Shown: positions 25,759 to 36,495 of the stretch, piece by piece | Position numbering within the stretch: position 1 is the first letter of the stretch | How the letters are laid out: every line of letters starts with the position of its first letter | Assembly (NCBI GenBank): GCA_023653115.1 | Contig: JAMNXO010000009.1 | Coordinates: forward strand, 1-64,000 | Length of the DNA: 64,000 nucleotides | Direction of reading: 5' to 3' | From: Erythrobacter sp. | Lineage (GTDB): Bacteria; Pseudomonadota; Alphaproteobacteria; Sphingomonadales; Sphingomonadaceae | Notes under the pieces: model-generated | The model's input: the letters and a program-made list of their open reading frames with translations, nothing else | Databases searched by the model: none | Told to the model about the DNA's origin: nothing | Program-made: the position numbers and the translations under genes

Positions 25759-28057
25759 CACGCGCCATTTTCTGAAGCGCGGTTTCGTTCTGGCGGCTGG
25801 ATTGGGTTTCGCGGCCCAGCCTGCCTTGGCGCAGCTGCAGCCCGAAGAGGCGATCGCGCCGCCCGCCGAAGCCGCAGCGCCCCAGCCCCAGCCGCTGCCC
25901 GAGCCCGCGCCGGTTCCGCGCACCCTCGATGATCTGATCCCGCCCGAAGCGGTCGATGATCCCGAAAGCTGGGCAACCCGCGGTGTGGCTGCCGGGGCAG
26001 ACACGGCCGACGCTCCTGCCACGCCCGGCCAAGCCGCGGCGGATGCCGCGCTCTCGGCGCAGCTTGATGTGTTCCTGCCGCCGCCTGCGCCCGGTTTGCA
26101 GCCCGCGCTCGATGCCGCCTTCGCCGATTTCGCGGTGGAAGTGCCGGAGCCGCTCACGCCCGATCCCGAGCTCGAAGCGCTCGCCAGTATCGCCACCCCG
26201 GTGACCGGCGAATTGCCTGAACTGGCCGATGTGCGGATCAATGATACGCTGGTGCTGGGCTTCCCCGCCGTCGCCGGTGCCTTTCCCGAACAGAGCGAAT
26301 TCATCGCACGGTTCCGCGAATTGTCGACCTTGCGCCAGCTTGACGGAGAGACCGACAGCATCCCGCAGATTTCCGCCCGCGCTCGCGCCGACGAAGAATT
26401 GCTGGCCGAAATGCTGCGCACCTATGGCTATTATTCGGGTGAGGTGGTGCGCCAGCTTTCAGGCGGCCGCCGCGCGCGCGAAAACGGGGGCGAGGGCGAG
26501 AGCGAGGCCGATGCCGATGCCGCGATCGAGCCGAGCGTGCGGTTCGATCTGCTGCCCGGCACCCGCTACCGCTTCGGGACCATCGATCTGGGCGCGCTCG
26601 CGCTGCTCCCCGCGCCGGATGCCGGGCGTTTGCGGGAGGTCTTTGCCATCGCGTCGGGCGATCCGCTCTATGCCGACCGGATCATGGAGCGAGAGCTCGA
26701 CCTGCGGATCGCGCTGGGCGAGAGCGGCTACCCGTTTGCCGAACTGGGCGATCCCGATCTTCTGATCGATCATGCCCGCGCCGAGGGCGATCTGACGCTG
26801 GCGGTCCAGCCGGGCGGCAAATATGCCTTCGGCGGGGTGGTCAGCAGCGATCCCGGGTTCCTGTCCAGCCGGCACCTTGAACGCATCGCCCGCTTCGATC
26901 CGGGCGATATCTACCAGCAGAGCATCGAGACCGATCTTCGCCGCGCGATCATTGCGACCGGGCTTGTCTCCAGCGTCAGCATCACCCCGCGCGAAACGAC
27001 GCCCCCGGCAGATGGCCAGCCGGGCGAAGTGGCGCTCGATGTCGCCTTCGAACGCGCGCCGGTGCGCACCATCGCAGCGGCAATCGGTTACGGCACCGAG
27101 GACGGCTTCAAGCTCGAGGGCCGGTGGGAGCATCGCAACCTGTTCCCGCCCGAAGGCGCGCTGCGCCTGCGCGGCATTCTCGGCACGCGCGAGGCGCTCG
27201 CCAGCATCGGCGTGCGGCGCAACAATTTCCGCGGGCGCGACCGGGTGCTGAGCGCCGATCTGTTCGCCAGCGACATCAAGACCGAAGCTGTCGACGCCCG
27301 CACTATCGGTGCCCGTATGACCTTCGAAAAGGTGTCCAACATCCTGTTCCAGAAGGATTTCAGCTGGCAGGCGGGCGGCGAGGTGCTCTATAGCGACGAA
27401 CGCAACCGCACCGTCAAACTCGCGCCCGGCATCCCTTTGCCGAGCCGCACGTTCCTGATTGGCGGATTGTTCGGCAACGTCACGCTCGATGAAAGCGACG
27501 ATCTGCTCGATCCCTCCAGCGGTTACCGTGCGACCTTCTTCCTCGCGCCCGAGGTTTCGCGCTCGGAAGGCAACGAGAGCTTCTATCTGCGTGCGCAGAC
27601 CGATGCGGCCTATTACCAGTCGGTCGGATCGACCGTGGTCGCCGGAAGGGTGCGGGTTGCCACCATTCAGGGCACCGATCTGGCCAATATTGCCCCCTCG
27701 CGCCGGCTCTATTCGGGCGGCGGCGGATCGGTGCGCGGCTATGGCTTCCAGGGCGTCGGTCCGCGCAATGATCGCGGCGAGGCGACCGGCGGGGGCTCGC
27801 TGGTGGAATTCTCGCTCGAAGCGCGGATCGAGACGCCGCTGATGGACGGGGCGATCGAAGTCGTGCCATTTATCGATGCCGGATCGGTGAGCCTGGGCAG
27901 CACGCCCGATTTCCGCTTCATCAGCTACGGCGCCGGGGTCGGCATCCGCTACAAGACCACCTTCGGCCCGATCCGCGTCGATGTGGCAACGCCGATCAAC
28001 CCCGGTCAGTTCGATAGCCCCGTGGTGGTCTATGTCAGCCTCGGGCAGGCGTTCTGA
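25727..28057 (+). CDS. tamA: Outer-membrane assembly protein TamA (BamA/Omp85 family)
   Basis: 776 residues. A signal peptide ends at ALA-QLQ (about 35); a low-complexity Pro/Glu region follows, then POTRA-like domains (about 190-430), and a C-terminal Omp85 barrel with [17 protein letters not shown] (the VRGY motif of the L6 loop). It ends in YVSLGQAF with the C-terminal Phe of barrel proteins. With TamB it helps assemble outer-membrane proteins and moves lipids. The ATG is inside the end of bpt, and the stop overlaps tamB by one base. Confidence 0.92.
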   Translation: MASPSSFRKADTRHFLKRGFVLAAGLGFAAQPALAQLQPEEAIAPPAEAAAPQPQPLPEPAPVPRTLDDLIPPEAVDDPESWATRGVAAGADTADAPATPGQAAADAALSAQLDVFLPPPAPGLQPALDAAFADFAVEVPEPLTPDPELEALASIATPVTGELPELADVRINDTLVLGFPAVAGAFPEQSEFIARFRELSTLRQLDGETDSIPQISARARADEELLAEMLRTYGYYSGEVVRQLSGGRRARENGGEGESEADADAAIEPSVRFDLLPGTRYRFGTIDLGALALLPAPDAGRLREVFAIASGDPLYADRIMERELDLRIALGESGYPFAELGDPDLLIDHARAEGDLTLAVQPGGKYAFGGVVSSDPGFLSSRHLERIARFDPGDIYQQSIETDLRRAIIATGLVSSVSITPRETTPPADGQPGEVALDVAFERAPVRTIAAAIGYGTEDGFKLEGRWEHRNLFPPEGALRLRGILGTREALASIGVRRNNFRGRDRVLSADLFASDIKTEAVDARTIGARMTFEKVSNILFQKDFSWQAGGEVLYSDERNRTVKLAPGIPLPSRTFLIGGLFGNVTLDESDDLLDPSSGYRATFFLAPEVSRSEGNESFYLRAQTDAAYYQSVGSTVVAGRVRVATIQGTDLANIAPSRRLYSGGGGSVRGYGFQGVGPRNDRGEATGGGSLVEFSLEARIETPLMDGAIEVVPFIDAGSVSLGSTPDFRFISYGAGVGIRYKTTFGPIRVDVATPINPGQFDSPVVVYVSLGQAF

Positions 28058-31000
28058 TGGACACAGCCGGGGAGCCCATGCCGGTCGCGGCCGCAGAAAC
28101 GCCAGCCGAGCGCAGCAAGCGCCGCTTGGGCAAGCGGCTGGGCTGGTTGCTGGCGCTGCTGCTCGCGCCGCTGGTGCTGACCGCGGCGTTCTTCAGCTCG
28201 CCGATCGGCAAACGTTTCATTGCTGACCAGATCGCCGCGGTCGCACCCGCTTCGGGCCTCCGCTTCACGGTCGGGCGGATCGAGGGCGATATCTACCACA
28301 AGGCGCGCCTGCGCGATGTGCGGGTGAGCGATCCCGAGGGCGTGTTCCTCACCATCCCGGAAGTCGACCTCGATTGGCGGCCCCTCAGCTGGTTGTGGCG
28401 AGGGCTCGATATTCGCGAGGTGACTGCGCGGCGCGGGCGGCTGACGCGGCTGCCCGAACTGCTACCGGGCGATCCCGATGCGCCGTTACTGCCCGATTTC
28501 GATATCCGGGTGGACCGGCTGGCGATCGAGAACCTTGTGATCGCAGAAGGTGTGGCCACGCCCAAGGCCGAGCGGGTCAATGCGCTCGCCAAAGTCGATA
28601 TCCGCGAAGGCCGCGCGCTGATCGATGCCAAGGCGCAACTGGGCGCGCGTGACAGGATCGCGGTGCTGCTCGATGCCGAGCCTGATGGTGATCGCTTCGA
28701 TCTCGAGGCCGATTACCGCGCGCCTGCCGGCGGCGTGCTGGCCGGCTTGGTGGGGTTTGCGCGGGGCTATGATGCGCGGATTGTCGGCGATGGCACCTGG
28801 CGGCGTTGGCGCGGGGCAGCGCTGGCGCGGCGGCTGCCGGACGAGGGCGAGACGAGCATACAAAGACCCGCCGTTGTCGCGCTCCAGATCAGCAATGACG
28901 CGGGCAAGATTGGCGTGCTCGGCCGGGTGCTGCCCGATCTTGGCGATGACAGCATTGTGGCGCGCGCGGTCGGCCCGAAGGTCGCGGTGGCGGCCAGTTT
29001 CACGCTCGAAGACAGCATCCTCGAAGGGCGCGCGGCGGTGATCACCCGTGCGCTCGATCTGCGCGGTGCCGGCGTGGTCGATCTCGCCGACAATCTGGTG
29101 GAGGGCGCGCGCACCAGCGCCGTGCTGCGCGATCCCGATCTGCTCGGCGAAGGCTGGCGGTTCGAGGACACGCGGCTGGCCGCCGATCTCGAAGGGCCGC
29201 TGCGTGATCTGGCAATCAAGCATCGCCTGACAGTGGGGCGGTTGCTGGCCAGCGGGGTCGAGGCCAAGGGGCTGGCGCAGGAAGGGCTCGCGCGGTTCGA
29301 TGGCACCGTGCTCAAGGTGCCGATGGCGCTCACTGCCGAGCGCATCACCACCGGCAATCCGCAAGCCGACCCGCGGCTGGTCAAGGGCCGGGTGACGGGC
29401 GATCTGACCTATGATTTAAAGGCGCAAAAGCTCGCCGCCGATGCCGCGCGGGTGGTGTTCCCGGGGCTTGAGGGAACGCTGGCGCTGCGCGGCGACATTC
29501 CAGCCGGTGCCTATGCGATTGCCGGGCCGGTGGCTGCGCGCGGCCTCAAGGTTGACGGCGCGGGCGAGATGACCGCCAACGCCAAGATTCTCGTCAAGTT
29601 CGGCCCGTCGGTGCCGTGGAGCCTGCGCGCCAATCTCGCCGGCGTGCTGAGCCGGATCGGCAATGACACGATCGTCAATCTAGCTGGCGAGCAGATCCGC
29701 TTCAAGGGCGCGCTGGGCGTCGGCGCAGGCCAGGCGCTGGTGCTGCGCGATGTGACCATCGCCAGCGCACGGCTCGACGCACGATTGGATAGCAAGGTGG
29801 TGCCGGGAAGCGGCGGCACCCGCACTACGCTCGCAGGCAGCGGGCGGCAGGCGCAATATGGCCCCTTCACCTTCGATGCCGAGATTGCGGCGGATGGCCC
29901 GCGCGGGGTGCTGGTGCTGGCCGATCCCTATCCTGCGGCGGGCCTCGAGAATGTCCGCATCGCGATTGCGCCTTCCACCGAGGGCTTTGCGCTGGATGTC
30001 GCGGGCGGATCGCTGCTCGGCCCGTTCGATGGGCTTCTGGAACTGGTGCTGCCCGAAAGCGGCCCGACGCGGATCGGGATCGAGCGGCTCGATATCTACC
30101 GCACCAAGGTCACCGGTGGGCTGGCGCTGGGCGATGCCGGCGTTTCGGGCGATCTGGCGGTGGCGGGCGGCGGGCTGGACGGGACGCTGTCCTTCCGCCC
30201 GCAGAGCGGCGACGCGATCGGCTTTGCCATCGATCTGACGGCGCGCGATGCCGCATTTGGCGGGGCGGTGCCGATCAGCATCGACCGCGCGGCCATCAAT
30301 GCCACCGGGCGCTATGCCAAGGGCGACACGCGGATCGACGCCGATATCAGCGCGTCAGGCTTCGAATATGGCGGGCTCTATCTGGCGAGCCTTGCGGCCA
30401 AGGCGGACATAGTCAACGGCCGCGGCAAGGTGACCGGCGGGGTCGCCGGAAAGCGGGCGGAGCGGTTCGCACTCAATTTCGACGCCGATGTCGCGCCCGA
30501 TCGGATCGCAGCCGTGGCCCGCGGGCAGTTCGCAGGCGAGCCAATCACCATGCCGCGCCGCGCAGTGCTGACTGCAGAGGAGGACGGCGGCTGGCGCTTG
30601 GCGCAGTCCCAGATCGGCTTTGCGGGGGGGTATGCCCTGCTTGAAGGCGCGCTTGGCGGGGGTGAAACCGCGCTAGAGGTCAAGTTTGCGCGGATGCCGC
30701 TGCGGCTGCTCGATCTGGCCGGGGCCGAGCTTGGGCTGGGCGGGCGCTTGAGCGGCGTGATCGACTATCGCCAGATCGGGGAGGCCGCGCCCACCGCGAA
30801 GGCGCGGGTGCGGATTGACCGCTTCAGCCGCGCCGGGCTGGTGCTGTCGTCCAAGCCGGTCGGCGTGCTCGGCGTGATCGACCTCAATGGCGAACGGCTC
30901 ACAGCGGCGGGACGGCTGACCGAGGGCGGCGCGCGGCTTGGCGACATTGCCCTGCGCATCACCGATCTGCCTGCCGGGCGCGATCTTGCCGACCGGCTGC

Positions 31001-32307
31001 TCAAGGGGCGGCTGCAAGGGCGCCTGATGTTCGAAGGCGCGGCTGAAACGCTGTGGCGGCTGGCTGCGATCGAGGCCTTCGATCTCACCGGCCCCGTCAC
31101 CATCGCTGCGCGCGCCACCGGGACGCTCGCCGATCCGCGCATCACCGGGACGCTGTCGACCGATGCTCTCACGGTGTCGAGCGCGCTCATCGGCACGCGG
31201 ATCGACAATGTCCGCGCGCGCGGGCGCTTTGCCGGATCGCAGCTTGAACTTACTCGCTTTGCCGGCGGCACCCCGGGCGGGGGGACGGTCAATGGCAGCG
31301 GCACCATCGATCTGGCCGGGATCAGCGCCACCCGCGGGCCGGGCATCGATCTGCGCGCTTCGGTGAAGAGCGCGCGGCTGCTTGATGCCAATGGGCTCGA
31401 AGCGACTGTCACCGGCCCCTTGCGGATCGTCTCGAACGGGCGCGGCGGCACCATTGCCGGGCGGGTGAAGATCGACCGCGCGCGCTGGGAACTGGGCACC
31501 GCAGCCGAGGATGTCGCCCTGCCGCGCATCGCCACGCGCGAGATCAATGGCGAGGATGGGCGTGCGCGCGAACGCGTATCGGCGCGCGATGTGGCGTGGC
31601 GCTATCTCGTCAATGCCTCCGCGCCGGGCCGCGTCGCCGTCGACGGGATGGGGCTGGAAAGCGAATGGGGCGTAGACCTCGCGCTGCGCGGCTCGGTCGA
31701 TGATCCGCGCATCGGCGGCACCGCGCGGCTGGTGCGCGGCGACTATACCTTTGCGGGCAACCGCTTCGAACTGTCGCGCGGGCGCATCCTGTTCGACGAG
31801 AACGAGCCAATCGATCCGCGCCTCGATATCCTCGCCGAGACGTCGCGCAATGGCACCAATGTCGATATCGCGATCACCGGCAACGCCCAGTCTCCCGCGA
31901 TTGCCTTCTCGTCTGACCCGGCGCTGCCTGAGGAGGAGATCCTTGCAAGGTTGCTGTTCGGCGGATCGGTCACCACGCTTTCAGCCACCGATGCCTTGCA
32001 GCTGGCCGCCGCCATCGCCTCGTTGCAGGGCGGGGGCGGCGGGCTTGATCCGATCGGTGACCTGCGCCGGACCATCGGGCTCGATCAGCTGCGGATCGTC
32101 AGCGCCGACCCGTTGATCGGGCGCGAGACCGGTGTGGCGCTGGGCAAGAACATCACCCGCCGCATCTACGTCGAGCTGATCACCGACGGGCAGGGCTACA
32201 GCGCGACGCAGATCGAATATCGCATCACCAGCTGGCTGGCGCTGCTCGGCACGGTCTCGACCATCGGGCGCGATTCGGTGCTGGTGGAAGTGTCGCGGGA
32301 TTATTGA
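28057..32307 (+). CDS. tamB: Translocation/assembly module protein TamB
   Basis: 1416 residues. One N-terminal TM anchor (about 28-50, LGWLLALLLAPLVLTAAFF), then a very long AsmA/TamB-like beta-repeat region of alternating hydrophobic strands, and the C-terminal DUF490 domain (about 1090-1416, including RFELSRGRILFDENEPIDPRL and ILARLLFGGS). The C-terminus VEVSRDY fits TamB. It spans the periplasm as a hydrophobic groove and partners the neighbouring TamA. Length is in the usual TamB range. Confidence 0.95.
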   Translation: MDTAGEPMPVAAAETPAERSKRRLGKRLGWLLALLLAPLVLTAAFFSSPIGKRFIADQIAAVAPASGLRFTVGRIEGDIYHKARLRDVRVSDPEGVFLTIPEVDLDWRPLSWLWRGLDIREVTARRGRLTRLPELLPGDPDAPLLPDFDIRVDRLAIENLVIAEGVATPKAERVNALAKVDIREGRALIDAKAQLGARDRIAVLLDAEPDGDRFDLEADYRAPAGGVLAGLVGFARGYDARIVGDGTWRRWRGAALARRLPDEGETSIQRPAVVALQISNDAGKIGVLGRVLPDLGDDSIVARAVGPKVAVAASFTLEDSILEGRAAVITRALDLRGAGVVDLADNLVEGARTSAVLRDPDLLGEGWRFEDTRLAADLEGPLRDLAIKHRLTVGRLLASGVEAKGLAQEGLARFDGTVLKVPMALTAERITTGNPQADPRLVKGRVTGDLTYDLKAQKLAADAARVVFPGLEGTLALRGDIPAGAYAIAGPVAARGLKVDGAGEMTANAKILVKFGPSVPWSLRANLAGVLSRIGNDTIVNLAGEQIRFKGALGVGAGQALVLRDVTIASARLDARLDSKVVPGSGGTRTTLAGSGRQAQYGPFTFDAEIAADGPRGVLVLADPYPAAGLENVRIAIAPSTEGFALDVAGGSLLGPFDGLLELVLPESGPTRIGIERLDIYRTKVTGGLALGDAGVSGDLAVAGGGLDGTLSFRPQSGDAIGFAIDLTARDAAFGGAVPISIDRAAINATGRYAKGDTRIDADISASGFEYGGLYLASLAAKADIVNGRGKVTGGVAGKRAERFALNFDADVAPDRIAAVARGQFAGEPITMPRRAVLTAEEDGGWRLAQSQIGFAGGYALLEGALGGGETALEVKFARMPLRLLDLAGAELGLGGRLSGVIDYRQIGEAAPTAKARVRIDRFSRAGLVLSSKPVGVLGVIDLNGERLTAAGRLTEGGARLGDIALRITDLPAGRDLADRLLKGRLQGRLMFEGAAETLWRLAAIEAFDLTGPVTIAARATGTLADPRITGTLSTDALTVSSALIGTRIDNVRARGRFAGSQLELTRFAGGTPGGGTVNGSGTIDLAGISATRGPGIDLRASVKSARLLDANGLEATVTGPLRIVSNGRGGTIAGRVKIDRARWELGTAAEDVALPRIATREINGEDGRARERVSARDVAWRYLVNASAPGRVAVDGMGLESEWGVDLALRGSVDDPRIGGTARLVRGDYTFAGNRFELSRGRILFDENEPIDPRLDILAETSRNGTNVDIAITGNAQSPAIAFSSDPALPEEEILARLLFGGSVTTLSATDALQLAAAIASLQGGGGGLDPIGDLRRTIGLDQLRIVSADPLIGRETGVALGKNITRRIYVELITDGQGYSATQIEYRITSWLALLGTVSTIGRDSVLVEVSRDY

Positions 32308-32318
32308 GGGTTTTTGTC

Positions 32319-32347
32319 CGCACGCGCTCCGGTGTGCGCAATCCTCG
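32319..32347 (+). repeat. Hairpin-TCCTCG repeat, copy 2
   Basis: 7-bp stem CGCACGC / GTGTGCG (one G-U) with a GCTCCG loop, then CAA and TCCTCG. It starts 12 nt after the tamB stop, in the 63-nt gap to the convergent lysozyme gene. Confidence 0.55.
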
Positions 32348-32370
32348 TGCCTGCGGCGGCTGTGCCGCCG

Positions 32371-33027
32371 TTACAGCGCCTTTTCCAACGGTTGGCTCAT
32401 ATACAGATCCGCCTCGGCCGCGCGGCGGTTGACGAGGCCTTTCAGCACCCGTCCTCCGGCGCGGTTCCAGCGGGCGAATTCGCGCGCAGCGCCCTCGGTA
32501 TCGCCCGCGCGGTGCTTGGCGGTGAGGGTGGCGCGGGCAATCGCGCCGGTGTTGTAGTGGAAGCTCACCAGCGCATCGAATTGCGGCTGCGTGGTCGGCG
32601 CATCGCCGAGCGCGGCGACCACTTCGGCAGCATAGCGCGCCAGATCATCCGCCAGCCGCGCGTCGCACTGGGCCTGCGTCCACACCGTGTCAGGCCCGAT
32701 CCGCCCGCCATGGACGTGATCGCGCCCGGTCGCGCCCCAGCCGATGGTCCACGGCTCGGCGCCGGTGCCGGGATCGGGATAGGCCTCGATCAGTCCGTCA
32801 AGCCGCAGCCGCGCGCAGCCTTCGAACCGCTTGATCAGCGCGGTTCCTGCCTCGCCGATGGTCCGCGGTGCGGGCGTGTTGGAGACACATGAGACACTGC
32901 CCAGAGAAGGAAAATCCGGCGCTGGCGCAGCCGCCGCGATCACAGGGGGGTGAGCCCGGCCAGTGCCGCCCAGATCGAGCAGGCGGCGGAGCAAGGTCAG
33001 CAGCGGGGAGGGAGTTTGCTTGAGCAT
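32371..33027 (-). CDS. Phage-type lysozyme (GH24 muramidase)
   Basis: 218 residues; the ATG at 33027 has GAGGTG upstream. The GH24 catalytic core is seen near residues 58-105: RFEGCARL with Glu69, AYPDPGTG with Asp85, and the TIGWGAT motif with Thr94. The C-terminal part (FDALVSFHYNTGAIARATL ... EFARWNRAGGRVLKGLVNRR) matches endolysins. The first 55 residues are variable and include no clear export signal. No phage structural genes lie nearby, so it is an orphan endolysin-like or autolysin gene. Its stop is close to the repeat copy 2 behind tamB. Confidence 0.88.
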   Translation of the reverse strand: MLKQTPSPLLTLLRRLLDLGGTGRAHPPVIAAAAPAPDFPSLGSVSCVSNTPAPRTIGEAGTALIKRFEGCARLRLDGLIEAYPDPGTGAEPWTIGWGATGRDHVHGGRIGPDTVWTQAQCDARLADDLARYAAEVVAALGDAPTTQPQFDALVSFHYNTGAIARATLTAKHRAGDTEGAAREFARWNRAGGRVLKGLVNRRAAEADLYMSQPLEKAL

Positions 33028-33196
33028 GATGGGACACCTCGTGAATGGTAGGGGAGCAACGAGGCGGAGGGATTAGACACAAGGATGCCCGGTAGGAAAA
33101 CAGGAAGATGCGCAGGCTGCACTCTCGGCATGGATTTTCGCCCTGAGGAGAGCGCTTCACTTACCGGAGCGCCCCTTTTGTCAGCCTCGGCCGGGT

Positions 33197-36100
33197 TCAG
33201 AAGCGGTAGGTGGCAGACGCGCGGAACACCCGGGCATCGGCATTGTCGCGGCCGATGGTGGTGTCAAAGCCGAGGCCCATCTGGAACGGGCCGTCACCGA
33301 TCGTGGCCGCCACCCCGAGTTCGGCCCAGGTGTGATCGGCGGTATCGAGCACGAAGCCCGCGTTGGGGCCGGTGCCGGACACGAAGTTTGCGCCCAGCAA
33401 TTGCGGGCCGTCCTCGAACTCCCACACCAGCTGCGCATTGGCGTTGATCTGCACCGTCGCGGCCTGCCTGGCGTAATCGAAGCCGAAGCGCGCCTGCGTG
33501 CTGGTGAAGCGTTCGCGGTCGATAGCGAGCGCGGTCAGCCCGCCGCTCTCGCGCACCGGCCCGAGATCGGCGCTGGCATAGCGGCCCTCGATCCCCGGCG
33601 AGATCGTGCCGATCCCGGTCTCGAGATCATAGGACAGCCCGAGCGCGCCCGAAACCAGCACATCGTCGGTCGAGGAGGTGAGGGTCTGGCTGTCGCCGAG
33701 GAACTCCACCTGCCGCGCGGTATCGAAGGCCATGTTCGCCATCGCGAACTGGCCGCCCAGCACCGGGCCGCCATCGAACTCGTGGCGCAGATAGAGCGAG
33801 ACGGCGTAGGTATCGCTGTCGGCGGTCTGGCCGAGCGGGGCCTCGGCTTCCAGCGAGCTGAAATAGCCCGCCAGGCCGAGCAAGGTGTTTTCGCCCGGAT
33901 AGAACTCGATCCCGCCCGAGACGAACAGGCCGGTGATTTCGGTGTCCTGCGTGAAGCCCGGCAGCGAAGCCACGTCGCCGCGGATGAAGCCGCCAGCGAT
34001 GAACAGGCCGACATCCTCGGGCAGATTGGCCTCGCGCAGTTCGGTCTCGTCGCCGCTCTGGAGCGCCATGGTGCTCATGCCGAGCGGCTGGCCGACGGGT
34101 GCAAGCCCTGCCTGCACCGCACCCAGCGGCGCGCCGCTCACCGCGATCTTGCCGCCCGCCGTGCTGCGATCCGCTTCGCGCAGGCGGGTGGCGTTGAAGT
34201 TTTGCAGCAGGTTGACGTTCTGCGCCGCCATTGATCGCACCGCCTGCTCGCCCGCCGGCGCAAGGCCGCGCAAGGTCGAACGGATGGTGTCGGCGTTGGC
34301 GAAGTCGAGCCCGTAGAGCCCGGCTACCGCCGCATTGGCGCGGTTCTGGTCGAGCAGCTGCGCGTAGGCTTGCTGCACCGTGTCACTGCGATCGATCACC
34401 GAGCCGTAGCTGGCGGCGCGGATCTCCATCAGCACCGCATCGGGACGGTAGATGAAGGCCTGGCTGAGGATGGCCGAGATGCTGGTCGTCTGGAACGTGC
34501 CGGTCACCCCGTCCTCGGCAGTGAGGATGGTGAACTGCCGGCCATTGCCGTTGAGCTGCTGGGTGATGCCGCCGCCAATCCCGACGATGCCGCCGACATT
34601 GGCGATGCCGGTCACCGCGATCCGGTCAGACTGGCCGCTGGCGGTGATGTCGACCAGCAAGGTGCTGCCCGAGGCCATCACCAGATTGCCGTCGATCGTC
34701 AGCGTGCCGGTGGTGCCCAGCGTGCCGGGCGAGACAATGCCCGTGACGCTGGTCAGGAACGGCGCGGCAACCGTGCCGGTGCCTTCGAGCATTCCGGCAA
34801 ACAGCGTGTAGTCGCCAACCGCGGTGATATCGCCAGTGACGTTCACCCACCCGCCGAACTGGTTGACGTCGATCAGCGATGTGAGGCTGCCTGCCGCAGC
34901 GACCGTCAGCCCCGCGTTTCCGCGCACCGTCAGGCGGTCGATGGTGACATCGCTGGAGAGCGTGGTGGTGCCGGTCTGGCCGAGGGTTACGTCGAAATAG
35001 CGCGGATCGACATTGCCTGCGGGGGTGTCACCGATCACCGGATCGATGTTGTTCGGCACAAAGCCGGTCGCGCCCGGCAGGCCATTGGCGAGCGTCGGGG
35101 CGGGGAGCGGGGCGGTGCTGGCCTGCTGGGCCGTGCTCGCCAGATCAACGCAACTATCGCTGGGCTGTTCGAACTCGACGCAGACCGAGCCGAAATCGCC
35201 GCCGGTGCCGTTCAGGCCCAACTCGGGCGTGGTCGGCAGGCCGTTCACCACATTGCCGCCCGCATCGATGACGCGGTAGGCCGGATCGAGCAGCGTGACC
35301 CAGTGGCCCGCGTCTTCCCAATTGCCGTTGCCCGCGCGTGCGCCGACATAGCGGTAGGGGTTGGTGGCGGCGATATACTGCCAGTAAAGCGATAGCGGCT
35401 GGTAGAAGCTGGTGGTGCCGAGCGAACTGAACCGCTGTGGCCCGAAGAAGCGCGAACCGCCCGACAGCACCCCGATCACCAGGTCCTCGTCCGACAGCGT
35501 GTTATTGGCGGCATCAACGATCAGCGGGCCGCCCGAATCCCCGCCTGCGGTGATCCCCTCATTGGGCAGCGCATCATCGCGGTGCACGTTGACGTCGAAC
35601 GCCGGCACGCGGTTCTGCGAATCGAAATCGAGCTGGTAAAGGTTCTGCGGCAGGCCGCTGCCCGCGCCGAACAGCACGGCGTTGCGATCATCGAGCGACA
35701 GGAACCCGCCGAGCATATTCTCGGCCGCACGGCGACGGAAGTCGATCCCGCCCACAGCGCCCTGAGCGGCGTTACCGGTAGCGCCATAGCCGACGATGTT
35801 TACGTGATAGCCGGTGCCGGTCTGCGGATCGATGCTGTCCGGCGCGGGCAGAGTGCTGAACAGCAGCGCCCAGGTCGGGATGCCGGCCGCCGGCGTATCG
35901 AGGCTGGCGAGCGCGATATCCGCCTCGATGAAGCCTGCCGCCTGCGGGTTCTGCAGCGAGAGCTGATTGTAGAAGATGCGGTTGATGTTGAACACCGCCA
36001 GATCGGGATTGCTGGCGAAGTTGTTGGCGATCCAGTTCTGGAAGCCGGGCAGGGCGTTGACGTTGAACGAGAACGCCGCCGGAATATTGTCGGCGTTGTA

Positions 36101-36364
36101 ATCGGTCTCGGGCACATCGTTGACGCAGTGTGCCGCGAACAGCACGGTGCGCGGGTTGATCAGCGTGCCGGTGCAGACAAAGCCATCGGCGCGGAAGAAC
36201 ATGCCGACGCCGCGAAACTCGTCGTTCGTGTCGACGATCTCAGCCGGGGTCGTGGTTTCGTTCGGCACCACCGCGTTGGCGGGCGCGGCCGCGGCGGCCA
36301 TCGCCAGTGCGAGCGTGGCCGAGCCGGCCAGCAGCCCGCGGCGACGGGTTTCGGTGAATGTCAT
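33197..36364 (-). CDS. Trypsin-like serine protease autotransporter
   Basis: 1055 residues from ATG 36364 (AAGGGG upstream); the longer open frame has no signal. Order: signal peptide with TETRRRGLLAGSATLALAMA (cut near ANA-VV), a trypsin-like domain with His79 (LFAAHC), Asp149 (EADIALASL) and Ser277 (GGDSGGPL), a linker with a passenger beta-helix-like middle (about 480-720), and an autotransporter barrel (about 790-1055) ending ASATYRF. The passenger would be exported, cleaved or displayed at the surface. The three arginines resemble a Tat motif. Two paired cysteines occur near 64 and 80. Confidence 0.9.
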   Translation of the reverse strand: MTFTETRRRGLLAGSATLALAMAAAAAPANAVVPNETTTPAEIVDTNDEFRGVGMFFRADGFVCTGTLINPRTVLFAAHCVNDVPETDYNADNIPAAFSFNVNALPGFQNWIANNFASNPDLAVFNINRIFYNQLSLQNPQAAGFIEADIALASLDTPAAGIPTWALLFSTLPAPDSIDPQTGTGYHVNIVGYGATGNAAQGAVGGIDFRRRAAENMLGGFLSLDDRNAVLFGAGSGLPQNLYQLDFDSQNRVPAFDVNVHRDDALPNEGITAGGDSGGPLIVDAANNTLSDEDLVIGVLSGGSRFFGPQRFSSLGTTSFYQPLSLYWQYIAATNPYRYVGARAGNGNWEDAGHWVTLLDPAYRVIDAGGNVVNGLPTTPELGLNGTGGDFGSVCVEFEQPSDSCVDLASTAQQASTAPLPAPTLANGLPGATGFVPNNIDPVIGDTPAGNVDPRYFDVTLGQTGTTTLSSDVTIDRLTVRGNAGLTVAAAGSLTSLIDVNQFGGWVNVTGDITAVGDYTLFAGMLEGTGTVAAPFLTSVTGIVSPGTLGTTGTLTIDGNLVMASGSTLLVDITASGQSDRIAVTGIANVGGIVGIGGGITQQLNGNGRQFTILTAEDGVTGTFQTTSISAILSQAFIYRPDAVLMEIRAASYGSVIDRSDTVQQAYAQLLDQNRANAAVAGLYGLDFANADTIRSTLRGLAPAGEQAVRSMAAQNVNLLQNFNATRLREADRSTAGGKIAVSGAPLGAVQAGLAPVGQPLGMSTMALQSGDETELREANLPEDVGLFIAGGFIRGDVASLPGFTQDTEITGLFVSGGIEFYPGENTLLGLAGYFSSLEAEAPLGQTADSDTYAVSLYLRHEFDGGPVLGGQFAMANMAFDTARQVEFLGDSQTLTSSTDDVLVSGALGLSYDLETGIGTISPGIEGRYASADLGPVRESGGLTALAIDRERFTSTQARFGFDYARQAATVQINANAQLVWEFEDGPQLLGANFVSGTGPNAGFVLDTADHTWAELGVAATIGDGPFQMGLGFDTTIGRDNADARVFRASATYRF

Positions 36365-36495
36365 GGTGGCCCCTTGTGTATGCCGCGCGGCCGCTATTTC
36401 TGGCCTGAAGCAATCTCGTAACACTGGGTCTTCGGCAAGACAATTCGAAAAAAGGCAAGTGCGCGCAGCCCGGCGCGAAGCTTGCTTCGCCGCGC

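Noticed and set aside
32371..33027. Prophage remnant suggested by the lysozyme gene
   Set aside because: No integrase, capsid, tail or holin genes around it, and base use matches its neighbours by eye.
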